From positions 372,001 to 436,000 of the forward strand of contig NZ_JARZHG010000002.1 of assembly GCF_029946505.1 (NCBI RefSeq): 64,000 nt of DNA, written 5' to 3'. The notes below the pieces were generated by a model, which was given only the letters and a program-made list of their open reading frames with translations, was not told the origin of the DNA and did no database searches. Position numbers and translations under genes: made by a program. How positions within the stretch are numbered: the stretch's first letter is position 1; each line of letters starts with the position of its first letter. Of this stretch, positions 34,501 to 41,734 are shown one piece after another. Origin of the DNA: Polyangium sp. y55x31 (GTDB lineage Bacteria > Myxococcota_A > Polyangia > Polyangiales > Polyangiaceae).

Positions 34501-34577
34501 ATGCACGCTGCCAGCGGCAATAGCAACACGGTCGTGGCAAGCCAGCTCGAAAAACGACCCATCGTAGAAATTGGCAT
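31575..34577 (-). CDS. Large surface lipoprotein with MopE-type motifs and SBBP propeller repeats
   Basis: The 1000-aa protein starts MPISTMGRFSSWLATTVLLLPLAACIDAPE, a lipoprotein signal with lipobox LAAC. A Ser/Gly linker with GSGGSGGMA repeats follows (about residues 40-95). Then come a carboxypeptidase-regulatory-like beta domain (about 100-170) and a middle region. Two Cys-rich segments of the MopE-like metal-binding type follow, with EDCNSPLDDNCDGLLNE and EDCATVDVDDNCDG. About seven C-terminal SBBP repeats complete it (pattern GNVVITGYFSxxVDFGGGP, with FVAKxDAxGxHLWSxxFG between). Such proteins are typical myxobacterial cell-surface proteins with no known enzyme activity. The ATG at 34577 has a ribosome binding site (GGAG seven bases upstream) and places the signal at the N-terminus. 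Confidence 0.92.
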   Translation of the reverse strand: MPISTMGRFSSWLATTVLLLPLAACIDAPEPGTSGDVTSSSSGSSGGNGSGGGGSGGSSGSGGSGGPGGMAGSGGSGGSGGMAGSGGSGGSGGVAIHEPVGTSLLVRVLDSQNQPVPSAVVTAQGGTPRPTDGAGYILFENLTPGRFSARVERFGYAPASVVVELPEGAHGGADLHLLPLPPRIPFDATAGAALDQGPVHVTIPSDALVDQNGEPVTGTAEATIVPLDPSQGLAHAPGPLEGIAAGDGAVVGLESVFMAEVTLWQGNRKVQLAPGKKATLELVLPDSIAAEVQVGTTIPAWYFDLDAGIWREEGAGTVQGSLAEPGKTAWVAEVGHFSWWNSDLPWTQRHCFIVPVISADGLDVAGISVSAVGVSYTGVSSHVLTDTNGRACVDVLLNGEAKILVGSKSAPHATQTVIGSGPAADCADHGAACEVLSPLTIPLNSVCTPGMWQDCGYGGPPGTLGVGICTGNKKYCNESGTGWTDCMGEVLPQAEDCNSPLDDNCDGLLNEAGNGCACSAGETSSCYTGPAGTVGVGICAMGLRTCESGFFGPCLGQVTPQPEDCATVDVDDNCDGTSSCQGLPLWSKHWGYGEVSAGSIAVDGADNAVIAGYFAGFLDFGGEPLRGGGVGTIFVAKLDAGGNHLWSRGFGLGHWQQATGTAIDSAGNVVITGYFSDNVDFGGGPIVGTDDYGIFVAKFDAGGNHLWSKGFLGGGANFTAVAIDGEDNVVLTGFSPPGTDFGGGPLPGDGVYAVKLDPSGKHLWSNSFGGGWHGDTATAVDSAGHVIITGSFEGTVDFGGGPLVSAGNADIFVVELDAGGNHEWSRSFGDGSGQFANAVVIDGAGDIVITGTLDGTVDFGGGPFTGSAQELWVAKFNTVGSHLWSRHFGGATSDRHTTAIDSTGNVLLLGYFHGTVDLGGGPFTSSVDYVDGFVAKFGANGDHLWSTSFRHRTSMGGGGIATDAAGNVLLTGGIDGISDFGLGPVGIADAPTMFVAKLRP
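34305..34420 (-). repeat. Gly/Ser linker repeats in the SBBP lipoprotein
   Basis: Imperfect direct repeats rich in ccacccgagcc and gccattccgcc encode GSGGSGGMAGSGGSGGSGGMA-type sequence just after the lipobox. The segment is a flexible tether between the lipid anchor and the folded domains, and is prone to length change. Confidence 0.75.
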
Positions 34578-34633
34578 ACGTGTACTCCAGTTGCGACGCC
34601 GGATGCGGTGCAAGACGTGACGAAGTCCGGCGG

Positions 34634-34735
34634 CTATCGCCTTGCCCGCGTCCATTCCCGCGCGCTGCGGATGTGCGGGTGAGGATCGTCGAGCATGGTC
34701 CGCAGGACGCCGCCGAGCTCTCCGGCGTCCTGCAT
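34634..34735 (-). CDS. Possible 33-aa ORF or gene remnant downstream of the Cys-rich lipoprotein gene
   Basis: The frame reads MQDAGELGGVLRTMLDDPHPHIRSAREWTRARR. An upstream open stretch continues back, in the same frame, to the TAG of the Cys-rich lipoprotein gene at 34796-34798. A weak AAGGCG precedes the ATG. The composition looks protein-like (alternating hydrophobic, acidic and basic residues), but I recognise no family. It could be a small protein or the C-terminal remains of a lost gene. Confidence 0.3.
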   Translation of the reverse strand: MQDAGELGGVLRTMLDDPHPHIRSAREWTRARR

Positions 34736-34795
34736 TCCAATCGCCTTGCCCCGCGCCCCATCGGACGCGACGCCGGCGGCTGCCCCTGGACGCAG

Positions 34796-35296
34796 CTATT
34801 GACAGCCGCCGCTGACGCAGGTCTTCCCGGAGGGACAGTGCTTGTTGCAGCGGCACGCCGGGTAGGGCTTGAAGTCAGGGGTGCAGGTACCGCTCGAACA
34901 CCTCATGGAGATGCCGCAATCACAATCGCTGCTGCAAGGCTCCTTCGGCGCCTCGCAGGTACCATACTGTGCCCCGGAGGGGAAGACACAGGTCGTGTAA
35001 CCCGGACATTGGCATGAGGCTGCGCAAAGGGGGCTCGGCGGGGGCGGACTGAAATTACCGATCGGCGTACATACCTTTGGCGCGCCTTCATACGACTTGC
35101 AGGCGGTGCCCAGCTCGCATTGACAGTCCCTGGAACATGGCGCGCCCGCTGGCAGCAGCGCGCTGATCGCCTCGTCGGTGTTCGCCTCGACATTCTCCTC
35201 CCGGTCGGGGCTCTCCATGAGACATGCGGCCGGGGCAGCGCAGAAGAGCGCGAGCGCGGCCAACGATTGGATCAAAGTTGCGAATCGACGAAGCAT
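34796..35296 (-). CDS. Cysteine-rich lipoprotein under a sigma-54 promoter
   Basis: The 166-aa product begins MLRRFATLIQSLAALALFCAAPAACLMESPD, a signal ending in a lipobox-like PAAC. The rest has about twenty cysteines in four repeating blocks: CSRDCQCELGTAC, CAASCQCPGYTTC, CSSDCDCGISMRC and CRCNKHCPSGKTC. It looks like a small disulfide-rich extracellular protein of the kind common in myxobacteria; its function is unknown. The ATG at 35296 has a strong ribosome binding site (GAGGAGGT). A near-consensus sigma-54 promoter lies about 80 bp upstream, and the divergent neighbour at 35601 encodes a sigma-54 activator, so the gene is probably switched on by that regulator. Confidence 0.88.
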   Translation of the reverse strand: MLRRFATLIQSLAALALFCAAPAACLMESPDREENVEANTDEAISALLPAGAPCSRDCQCELGTACKSYEGAPKVCTPIGNFSPPPPSPLCAASCQCPGYTTCVFPSGAQYGTCEAPKEPCSSDCDCGISMRCSSGTCTPDFKPYPACRCNKHCPSGKTCVSGGCQ

Positions 35297-35377
35297 CTTG
35301 AACCTCCTCAGTGAATCGCGAGCCGGCGACGGCGCCATCGCGCGGCGCGGGCTGCTGCATGAGCGCGGCAGCCGTTC

Positions 35378-35392
35378 GCAATCCACGTGCCA
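35378..35392 (-). promoter_or_regulatory. Sigma-54 (-24/-12) promoter of the Cys-rich lipoprotein gene
   Basis: On the minus strand the sequence is TGGCACGTGGATTGC. The -24 element TGGCACG (35386-35392), a 4-bp spacer and the -12 element TTGC (35378-35381) match the consensus TGGCACG-N4-TTGC exactly. The predicted start of transcription is near 35366, leaving a leader of about 70 bases before the ATG. Two inverted repeats 75-125 bp upstream could be the activator sites. Confidence 0.8.
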
Positions 35393-35465
35393 GCCAGGCC
35401 CATCCCCCACCCTGCGTCGAGCGGCTCGGCACGCGCTCTCCCCATCCTCACCGGCGCCCGTCAGC

Positions 35466-35516
35466 GGTTGAAAAGAACCATCGAAGGGACTGCGGAGTGG
35501 TTGAAAAGAACCATCG
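35466..35516. promoter_or_regulatory. Two identical 18-bp operator-like sites, 33 bp apart
   Basis: GGTTGAAAAGAACCATCG occurs at 35466-35483 and again at 35499-35516. Each copy contains the perfect inverted repeat GGTT-N6-AACC. The 33-bp spacing is close to three helical turns, so both sites face the same side of the DNA. They lie upstream of the sigma-54 promoter at 35378-35392 and about 85-135 bp upstream of the divergent activator gene, the usual place for enhancer sites of a sigma-54 activator. Confidence 0.7.
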
Positions 35517-35600
35517 TGGGAGCGGAAAATCCCAGGGCGGGCGCAAGGCAAAAGTTGGCCCTCACCGGAAGAGCATGGCAGGACACCTCGATCGTCGGCC

Positions 35601-37427
35601 ATGATGCACCTCGTCGTCCGCGGAACCGGCCTGGTCCCATTCTCGATCCCCCTCCAGGCGGAGATGTGCGTCGGGCGGCACGAGAAGAATGATCTGGTCC
35701 TCGCGGACCACCGGATCTCCCGGCGCCACGCGAGGTTTTCGCCGGTCGAGAACGACTGGATCGTCTCCGACGAGGGCTCCACCCACGGCACGTTCGTGAA
35801 CGGCGTTCGCGCGACCCGCCATCGCCTGCGCGATGGGGATCGTATCCAGCTCGGGAATGTCCTGCTCGAAGTGTCGACGGCGGAGGAGGTCGTCGGCGTC
35901 CTTCACAGCCTGTCCACGGCGTCCCTTCCGTCGATCGGGGAGGGCGAGGCCGAACGCCGCCTCGCTGTCGTCTACGAGCTCGCTCATGCTTTGCGCGCGC
36001 TCGACGACTCCGAAGAGCTCCTCGAGCGCATGCTCGATGCCGTCTCGCGAGCGCTCGGCTGCGAGCGCGCGATGATCGGCCTCGGCAGCGAAATGAGCGG
36101 CCTGCGTCGCATCGTGCGAAAGCGCGAGGACGGCAGGCCCGACGACCTCGTCCTCAGCCGCGAGGTGCTCCACACAATGCTCGTCGAGCGCGAAGCCGTT
36201 CTGCTCGGCGAGCAGCGTGGTCGGGCCACCGCCCGCGGCCCGCAGCGGTCGTCGGCGATGGGCGCGCCGCTCGAAGCCGGCGGGCGTGTCCTCGGCTTCG
36301 TTTATGTCGATGATCGAAGGCGCGCCGCGCCGTTCGTGCAGCGGGACCTCGACTACCTGATTGCCATCGCTCGGCTCGTCGTGGGGGCGCTGGAGTGCGC
36401 CGAGCAGCGCCAGCGAGACATGGCCCTCACGAAGGCCGCCGCCGCGGCGCACGGCATCCTCGGCGAGAGCAAGGCCATCGTCGCCTTGCAGGCGGAGATC
36501 CGCAAATACGGCCCCGCGACCGGGACGCACGTGCTGATCCGGGGCGAGAGCGGTACGGGCAAGGAGCTCGTCGCGGCGGCTCTGCATGCGGCCTCGCCGC
36601 GGGCTTCTCGGCCTCTCATCCCCGTGAACTGCGCCGCCATCCCCGATTCGCTCATCGAAAGCGAGCTGTTTGGTCACGTCCGGGGTGCGTTCACCGGTGC
36701 CTTGCGGGATCGAAAAGGCAGCTTCGAGCTCGCCAGCGGCAGCACCCTGTTCCTCGACGAGATCGGCGATCTGAGCCTCCCGGCCCAGGCCAAGCTGCTC
36801 CGGGCGATTCAGGAGGGCGAGATCCTGCCGGTGGGCTCGGAGCGGCTCGTTCGCGTCGACGTACGGATCATCGCGGCGACGCACAAGGATCTGCTGCGGG
36901 AGATCGAGGCCGGGCGATTCCGCGAAGACCTCTATTATCGCATCGCGGTGATCGAGCTCATGGTGCCGCCTCTACGCGAGCGGACCGAGGACATCGAACC
37001 CCTGGCCCACGTCTTGCTGGAGGCACAGATGTCGAAGATGGGCAAACGCCTTCTCGGCTTCACGCCGGGCGCTCTGGACGCGCTCCGGCGTTATGCCTGG
37101 CCTGGCAACGTGCGTGAGCTGAAGAATGAGGTGGAGCTTTCGGCGCTCAATGCGGCGTCTGGCTGGATCGATGTCTGTGACCTGAGATCCCGGGTGGCAT
37201 CCGCGGGACAACGGCAGGGCCCCCATGCACCGGGGGCCCCGGTGAGTTCATCGCTATCCGCGCGCTTTTCGTCGCTGGAAGAGCAGGAGCGCGCGCTGGT
37301 CGTGGAGGCGGTCGAGACTGCGGGAGGGAACCTGGCGGAGGCCGCGCGGCTCCTCGGGATCACCCGACAGATGATGCGAGGACGGGTGGAGCGGTTCTCG
37401 ATCAAGCACGCGGACACGGACAGGTGA
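35601..37427 (+). CDS. FHA-GAF sigma-54-dependent activator, probable regulator of the divergent Cys-rich lipoprotein
   Basis: The 608-aa protein has an N-terminal FHA domain (residues about 1-95; [15 protein letters not shown] and STHGTFVNG). A GAF-like sensor region (about 115-270) follows, then a sigma-54 AAA+ domain with Walker A GESGTGKE near 315-322, GAFTGA near 362 and Walker [12 protein letters not shown] near 381. The C-terminal helix-turn-helix is [24 protein letters not shown]. It should sense a phosphorylated partner through FHA and perhaps a small ligand through GAF. The start ATG at 35601 is followed at once by another ATG. The gene is divergent from the Cys-rich lipoprotein gene, and the intergenic space holds two matching inverted repeats and a sigma-54 promoter. 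A local regulator-target pair is the simplest reading. Confidence 0.95.
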   Translation: MMHLVVRGTGLVPFSIPLQAEMCVGRHEKNDLVLADHRISRRHARFSPVENDWIVSDEGSTHGTFVNGVRATRHRLRDGDRIQLGNVLLEVSTAEEVVGVLHSLSTASLPSIGEGEAERRLAVVYELAHALRALDDSEELLERMLDAVSRALGCERAMIGLGSEMSGLRRIVRKREDGRPDDLVLSREVLHTMLVEREAVLLGEQRGRATARGPQRSSAMGAPLEAGGRVLGFVYVDDRRRAAPFVQRDLDYLIAIARLVVGALECAEQRQRDMALTKAAAAAHGILGESKAIVALQAEIRKYGPATGTHVLIRGESGTGKELVAAALHAASPRASRPLIPVNCAAIPDSLIESELFGHVRGAFTGALRDRKGSFELASGSTLFLDEIGDLSLPAQAKLLRAIQEGEILPVGSERLVRVDVRIIAATHKDLLREIEAGRFREDLYYRIAVIELMVPPLRERTEDIEPLAHVLLEAQMSKMGKRLLGFTPGALDALRRYAWPGNVRELKNEVELSALNAASGWIDVCDLRSRVASAGQRQGPHAPGAPVSSSLSARFSSLEEQERALVVEAVETAGGNLAEAARLLGITRQMMRGRVERFSIKHADTDR

Positions 37428-37484
37428 GGCGAAATTCGAGATGGATCAGATCAGTTCACATCCTATTGGAGGCGAGATCGAGTC

Positions 37485-37730
37485 ATGTTGATGCATGAAT
37501 GGAAGTGGGCAAGGCGAGCGCTCCTGCTCGGAGCTCTCGTGGCCGTTCCGGCCTGCGGCGGAGCCGGAAACGCGACCGGGGACATCGAAGAGGGCGCTTG
37601 CGCAGAGGACGACTGCGAGCCGCCGAAAGAAGAGGAGCCGGACGCCGATGGGCCAGGCGGTTGTCTCCCGCCCTGCACGCCAATCCCGAAGTCTCGCGTT
37701 CCCGGCAGTCCAGACAGCAAGTCGCAGTAA
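37485..37730 (+). CDS. Small acidic lipoprotein, unknown function
   Basis: The 81-aa product begins MLMHEWKWARRALLLGALVAVPACGG, a lipoprotein signal with lipobox VPAC. The mature part is short, acidic and proline-rich with several cysteines (GACAEDDCEPPKEEEPDADGPGGCLPPC), then a basic tail. No domain is recognisable. The ATG at 37485 is preceded by TTGGAGG about 15 bases upstream, a slightly long spacing. It follows the FHA-GAF activator on the same strand after 57 bp and may be co-transcribed with it or be a target. Its 3' end lies 29 bp from the convergent kinase gene. Confidence 0.7.
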   Translation: MLMHEWKWARRALLLGALVAVPACGGAGNATGDIEEGACAEDDCEPPKEEEPDADGPGGCLPPCTPIPKSRVPGSPDSKSQ

Positions 37731-37759
37731 TGGGCCTCCCTTCGGCCGATTCCACGGTC

Positions 37760-40414
37760 TCATTCGGAGAGCAACGACTGTAACCACTTCTGGCATCCCC
37801 GCTCCCATTCATGCGCCGGCTCGAGCTCGCCGAGGGCGCGACGCGCGCCCGCGTCGTCGCCGGCCATGTGGTGGAAGAGGGTGCGCGCGAGCACTTCGCG
37901 GTAGTTTTTGGGCGACCCGAGGCGCTGGATCCATACCAGCGCGGCCTCGGGGTCCACGAACTGGTACGCACCTGCAAGGACCCACGCGGTGCTGGGATCA
38001 CGCGCCGTGGCAGCACCATACTCCTTTTCGATGATCGAGAGGCGGCGCACGAGCCAGGGCGGCGGAGGCACCTTCCGCTGTGTCGCGATCTGGAACAAGC
38101 CGCGGATCGCCTTCGGCTCGACCCATTTGTTTCCCAGGCCCGCGGTGATGTACCCGAGCTCCTTTTCCAGGTGAACCTGCGCCTCGTCGAGCTTGCCGCG
38201 GCGGAGGAGCACCTCGGCGCGGGCGCCATGGGCCCCTATGGCGCCCGGCACTCCAGCGCGGCGGCTCAACGCCCGCGCGCCGAGCTCCGCCTCCTCTTCC
38301 GAAAATTCGACGAACCGCTGTGACATTTCATCCGCGAGCTCCAGCCTTCCATTCTGCAAAGCCAGCGCGACGAGGTGCGCGAGAACCGGTCCTGAAAGGC
38401 TCCTGTCGATTTCCAGGGCACTTTTGAGCTGCGTCACGGCCAGGTCGTCCTGACATGTGAGGTCGCTGAACCGAGCCATGATTCGCAACATTTCCGCGGA
38501 GTGAGGGAGCGCTCTCGCCGCGGCGCTGCAGGCGGTCAATGCGTGGGAGAGCGTCTCGTCCGTGGGGTACCCGTTGTTGAGCATGTTGCGCTGCATTTGC
38601 TGGCATCGCAAGAGCAGGGCACGCGGGTCGTCGGGAGCTATCGCGAGCGCGCCCTCCACAACGGAGAGCGCCTCGGAGAGCTTCTGGTTGTCAGCTGTGG
38701 CCTGAGCTTCGAACATCAAGAGCTCGGCCTGTTCCAGGAGCGCAGGCACATACCCTGGATCGGCCGCGAGCGCGCCGGCGACGAGGCGCTTCGCGGCGTC
38801 GAGGACCTCGATGCGCGGGCCGGGGCCGATCAGATCATAATAGCGGAGCAGCTCCTCACGAGCCGTCTTGTTCGATGTCCCTCTCTCGGCCCGGAGCCGC
38901 CGCTCATGGTCGCGCTGGAGCAGACGTACCTCGTCCATCGCGTGAACGCGCAATCGCTCCAGCACGTCTCGTTTGCGGTCGGGCTCGCCCTCCGCGTTGA
39001 TGGCGTCGCCGGCGATCGAGCCGTCCGGCGCGCGGATGCGGGCCGTGACGCGAATCTGGTTTCCGGCGAGCTGCAGGGCTCCGCCGAGCGACCAGGTCGA
39101 ATTGGGCACTGCCGCTGCCACGGACGAGAGCGCAGGGGACCCTTCGATGGCGTGAATCGCGCGCTCCCGCTGTAGCTCCGCCTGCACGACAGACGTCGCG
39201 GTTTGCGCCAGGCCATCCCACTGAGGATCACCGGTACGATTCTCGAACGGCACCACGATCATGGTCAGGCGATCCTCTCGCGCAGCCAGATCCCTTGGAC
39301 TGTCGACAGGCGCCGCGGCTGCACGTCCCTCGATCTTGGATGACCCATCGACGATGCTCGCCAACGAGAGGGCCGCGCCCGCAATCAGGCAAAGACCGAG
39401 GACGGCCACCGCGCCGACCGGACCTCGCCCCTCGCGCCGCCTCTTCGCTGCCGTCGCGAGCCCGTCCGTGCTCTGTCGTTCGCGAGGAATCTCGGCTCCT
39501 TTGGGGGACAGGCCGCGCCGCGCTGCCGCGAGGGCCGCGCCAAGCTCCTCGATCGCGCGAAATCGCTCTGCGGGTCGTTTTGCCAATGCCCGAGCCAGCA
39601 CGGCCTCGAGGGCCTCCACCACGTCGGATGACAGTCCGGGCACGACGAGCGGCACAGGGGGGGCGTCGAGAATCGCGCTGAGGATCTGCGGCGTCGCCCG
39701 CTGTCCGAACGGCCCCTCGCCCGAGAGCAGCTCGAACGCCAGGATGCCCAGCGAAAACACGTCGCTGCGCGCGTCGAGCGGCTCCCCTCGTATCTGTTCG
39801 GGCGACATGTACGCCGGCGTTCCGGCGCGCGACCCGGAGGCGGTGAGCTCGTGCGTGAAGCTGCGCGCCAGCCCGAAATCGACGAGCGCCACGCGGCCCT
39901 CGCGGCAGATCATGACATTTTCGGGCTTCAGGTCGCGATGAAGCACGCCCTGCGCGTGGGCAGCACCGAGCCCTGCGATGATCTGCTCCAGGATGGCGAA
40001 TGCACGCTCCGGTTCCACCCGGCCCCGCGCGAGCAGCTCTCGCAGGGGTTGGCCCTGCACGAGCTCCATCGTCAAGAACTTCAGCTCACCATCCTCGCCG
40101 AGGTCGAACACCCGACAGACATTCCGGTGGGTGATCCGCCGAGCGAGCTTCACCTCGCTTCGAAGCCGCGCGAGCGTTCGGTCCTCTCCGATCTGCCACG
40201 GGAGCAAAGCCTTCAGAGCGACCTCCTCCTCCAGCTCACGATCGTAAGCGCGAAAGACCACGCCCATGGCTCCGGCGCCGAGGCGAGCACGGAGCTCGTA
40301 ACGCCCGGCGATCACCTGTCCGGTGGTGACCGGGGCGCTCGGCTCGCGGAAGAGCAGCGGCGGACTCGGATCCGTGAGAGCACCCGATGGTTGCCGAGCA
40401 TGCTTCTCGCTCAT
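37760..40414 (-). CDS. Transmembrane Ser/Thr protein kinase with TPR-like C-terminal region
   Basis: The 884-aa protein has a Hanks-type kinase domain (residues about 38-300) with [20 protein letters not shown] near 159-166, DFGLA at 179-183 and SPEQ. One membrane helix (about 332-354, VGAVAVLGLCLIAGAALSLASI) is followed by a region like the TolB/FlgO-type nucleotide-cyclase partners (MIVVPFENRTGDPQWDGLAQTATSVVQAELQRE). A long alpha-helical, TPR-like stretch completes it. The kinase should be cytoplasmic and the C-terminal part periplasmic. I chose the ATG at 40414, preceded by AGGGGG; earlier in-frame codons read through intergenic sequence. It is divergent from the helix-hairpin-helix lipoprotein gene. 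No substrate is evident, but two FHA proteins are encoded in the window. Confidence 0.93.
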   Translation of the reverse strand: MSEKHARQPSGALTDPSPPLLFREPSAPVTTGQVIAGRYELRARLGAGAMGVVFRAYDRELEEEVALKALLPWQIGEDRTLARLRSEVKLARRITHRNVCRVFDLGEDGELKFLTMELVQGQPLRELLARGRVEPERAFAILEQIIAGLGAAHAQGVLHRDLKPENVMICREGRVALVDFGLARSFTHELTASGSRAGTPAYMSPEQIRGEPLDARSDVFSLGILAFELLSGEGPFGQRATPQILSAILDAPPVPLVVPGLSSDVVEALEAVLARALAKRPAERFRAIEELGAALAAARRGLSPKGAEIPRERQSTDGLATAAKRRREGRGPVGAVAVLGLCLIAGAALSLASIVDGSSKIEGRAAAAPVDSPRDLAAREDRLTMIVVPFENRTGDPQWDGLAQTATSVVQAELQRERAIHAIEGSPALSSVAAAVPNSTWSLGGALQLAGNQIRVTARIRAPDGSIAGDAINAEGEPDRKRDVLERLRVHAMDEVRLLQRDHERRLRAERGTSNKTAREELLRYYDLIGPGPRIEVLDAAKRLVAGALAADPGYVPALLEQAELLMFEAQATADNQKLSEALSVVEGALAIAPDDPRALLLRCQQMQRNMLNNGYPTDETLSHALTACSAAARALPHSAEMLRIMARFSDLTCQDDLAVTQLKSALEIDRSLSGPVLAHLVALALQNGRLELADEMSQRFVEFSEEEAELGARALSRRAGVPGAIGAHGARAEVLLRRGKLDEAQVHLEKELGYITAGLGNKWVEPKAIRGLFQIATQRKVPPPPWLVRRLSIIEKEYGAATARDPSTAWVLAGAYQFVDPEAALVWIQRLGSPKNYREVLARTLFHHMAGDDAGARRALGELEPAHEWERGCQKWLQSLLSE

Positions 40415-40587
40415 GCCAGCCCCCTGGCATGGCTGCGCCGATCCGGGCAAGTTTGCGGCCCGCGAGGCGCAGGACCCGCTCGCCGCTTCCCTTCCGTCAC
40501 CGCACCCGCTCCCGCGGTCTTCGCGAAAAAAAGGAAGCGCATCGAATCGCTCGGCTACCTGAACGTATACCAAGAAAATTATACGAT

Positions 40588-40615
40588 TTGCCGATGGAGT
40601 ATTCGCTGCTATATT
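40588..40615 (+). promoter_or_regulatory. Likely vegetative promoter of the helix-hairpin-helix lipoprotein gene
   Basis: TTGCCG (40588-40593), a 16-bp spacer and TATATT (40610-40615) lie in an unusually AT-rich patch upstream of the ATG at 40651. The elements resemble -35 and -10 boxes of the housekeeping sigma factor. Confidence 0.55.
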
Positions 40616-40650
40616 CGGCGCCTCGACCTGCTTACCACGAGGTGTTTCCA

Positions 40651-41667
40651 ATGCGCTGTCTCGCTCTGCCCTTTCTTGCCATGAGCTTGGTCATCGTTGG
40701 TTGTGGCGGTGCCGATTCCCAGGAGTCAGCGGAGCTGCTCGGGACGCAGCAAGCGCCGCTCACCGAGAGCGACGTCGATGTGGCGCCGGAATGCCAGGGA
40801 ATCATCGACTTCGTCAACGCGGCATCGTTCCAGACGCTGGACGCTTATCTGCCGAGCGACGTCGCATCGAACCTCGTGGGGTATCGCGCGGTTTCGCCCT
40901 TCGCGACGCTGGCGGACGTCTCCTCCGTTCCGCTCGTCGGGCCCGCTCGCCTCGAGCAGATTGAAGGCGGGGCGCGGAGCGAGGGGTATATCGGCTCGAG
41001 CTGCGTCGGAATCATGGACGAGCTGGCTGTCTCCGCCGACGACGCGGCCAGGATGGTTTCGCTGGTGAATACCGTCAGCTCCACGGAGCTGCACGACATC
41101 CTGCCCTACGCGTGGAATGGCGCGACGAACCTCCTCAACCTGCGACCCTTCAGCACGGTCGAGAGCATCGCCGCCACGTCGGGGATCAGCTCGGTGAGCC
41201 TGCGGAACATCCGGAACGCCGCGACGTTGAGCGATCCCCTCGAGGACCTGATCGCGGCGGTGAACGCGCTGCCGCAGCCCGATTTCGGCGCGAGGATGGC
41301 CCGCCACTTCGACAGGTACGAACTCACGACGGGATCGCAATACTATTCCCTGAATGGGCTGGAGTGCTTCGGGATCGATCCGGACTCCCTCCCCTATGGC
41401 GCGAGCATCCGAGCCAACCTCGCCGACGCTGCAGAGGTGCGCGCGGAGGTCGAGGACACGGTCGATTATGCGAATCGCTCGAATCAGCTCCCCGCGAGCG
41501 TCATCTCGGCAGGGCTCGCGAACCTCGACGCGCGGATCGCAGGGCGCTCGTTCAAGGGCTGCTATTTCAGCTACTCGAATGATCCCTGGAGCGGGAACAA
41601 CGTCGCGTTCTTCGTCGATACCGTTTCCGGCTTCAGCGTGCTGACGGAGACGTACTGGAGCGAATGA
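40651..41667 (+). CDS. Lipoprotein with helix-hairpin-helix-like repeats
   Basis: The 338-aa product starts MRCLALPFLAMSLVIVGCGGADSQESAE, a lipoprotein signal with lipobox IVGC. Two ComEA-like repeats follow. The first is CQGIIDFVNAASFQTLDAYL ... SPFATLADVSSVPLVGPARLEQI. The second is AARMVSLVNTVSSTELHDIL ... RPFSTVESIAATSGISSVSLRNI. In other proteins this fold binds DNA non-specifically, as ComEA does outside the cell. The C-terminal 120 residues (from ALPQPDFGARMARHFDRYEL) are not recognised. I start at the ATG at 40651 because it puts the signal at the N-terminus. The function is unknown; an extracellular DNA-binding role is possible but unproven. Confidence 0.85.
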   Translation: MRCLALPFLAMSLVIVGCGGADSQESAELLGTQQAPLTESDVDVAPECQGIIDFVNAASFQTLDAYLPSDVASNLVGYRAVSPFATLADVSSVPLVGPARLEQIEGGARSEGYIGSSCVGIMDELAVSADDAARMVSLVNTVSSTELHDILPYAWNGATNLLNLRPFSTVESIAATSGISSVSLRNIRNAATLSDPLEDLIAAVNALPQPDFGARMARHFDRYELTTGSQYYSLNGLECFGIDPDSLPYGASIRANLADAAEVRAEVEDTVDYANRSNQLPASVISAGLANLDARIAGRSFKGCYFSYSNDPWSGNNVAFFVDTVSGFSVLTETYWSE

Positions 41668-41670
41668 GCC

Positions 41671-41708
41671 GGGTCGCTCCTTGCGCGGACGCTCAGGGCA
41701 AGTGACCC
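41671..41708. terminator. Imperfect hairpin between convergent genes
   Basis: GGGTCGCTCCTTGC (41671-41684) can pair imperfectly with GCAAGTGACCC (41698-41708). It lies just after the lipoprotein stop and before the stop of the convergent branching-enzyme gene. There is no T-run, so a terminator role is only suggested by position. Confidence 0.35.
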
Positions 41709-41734
41709 GCCACGACCCACGCGTGGCGATCCTC

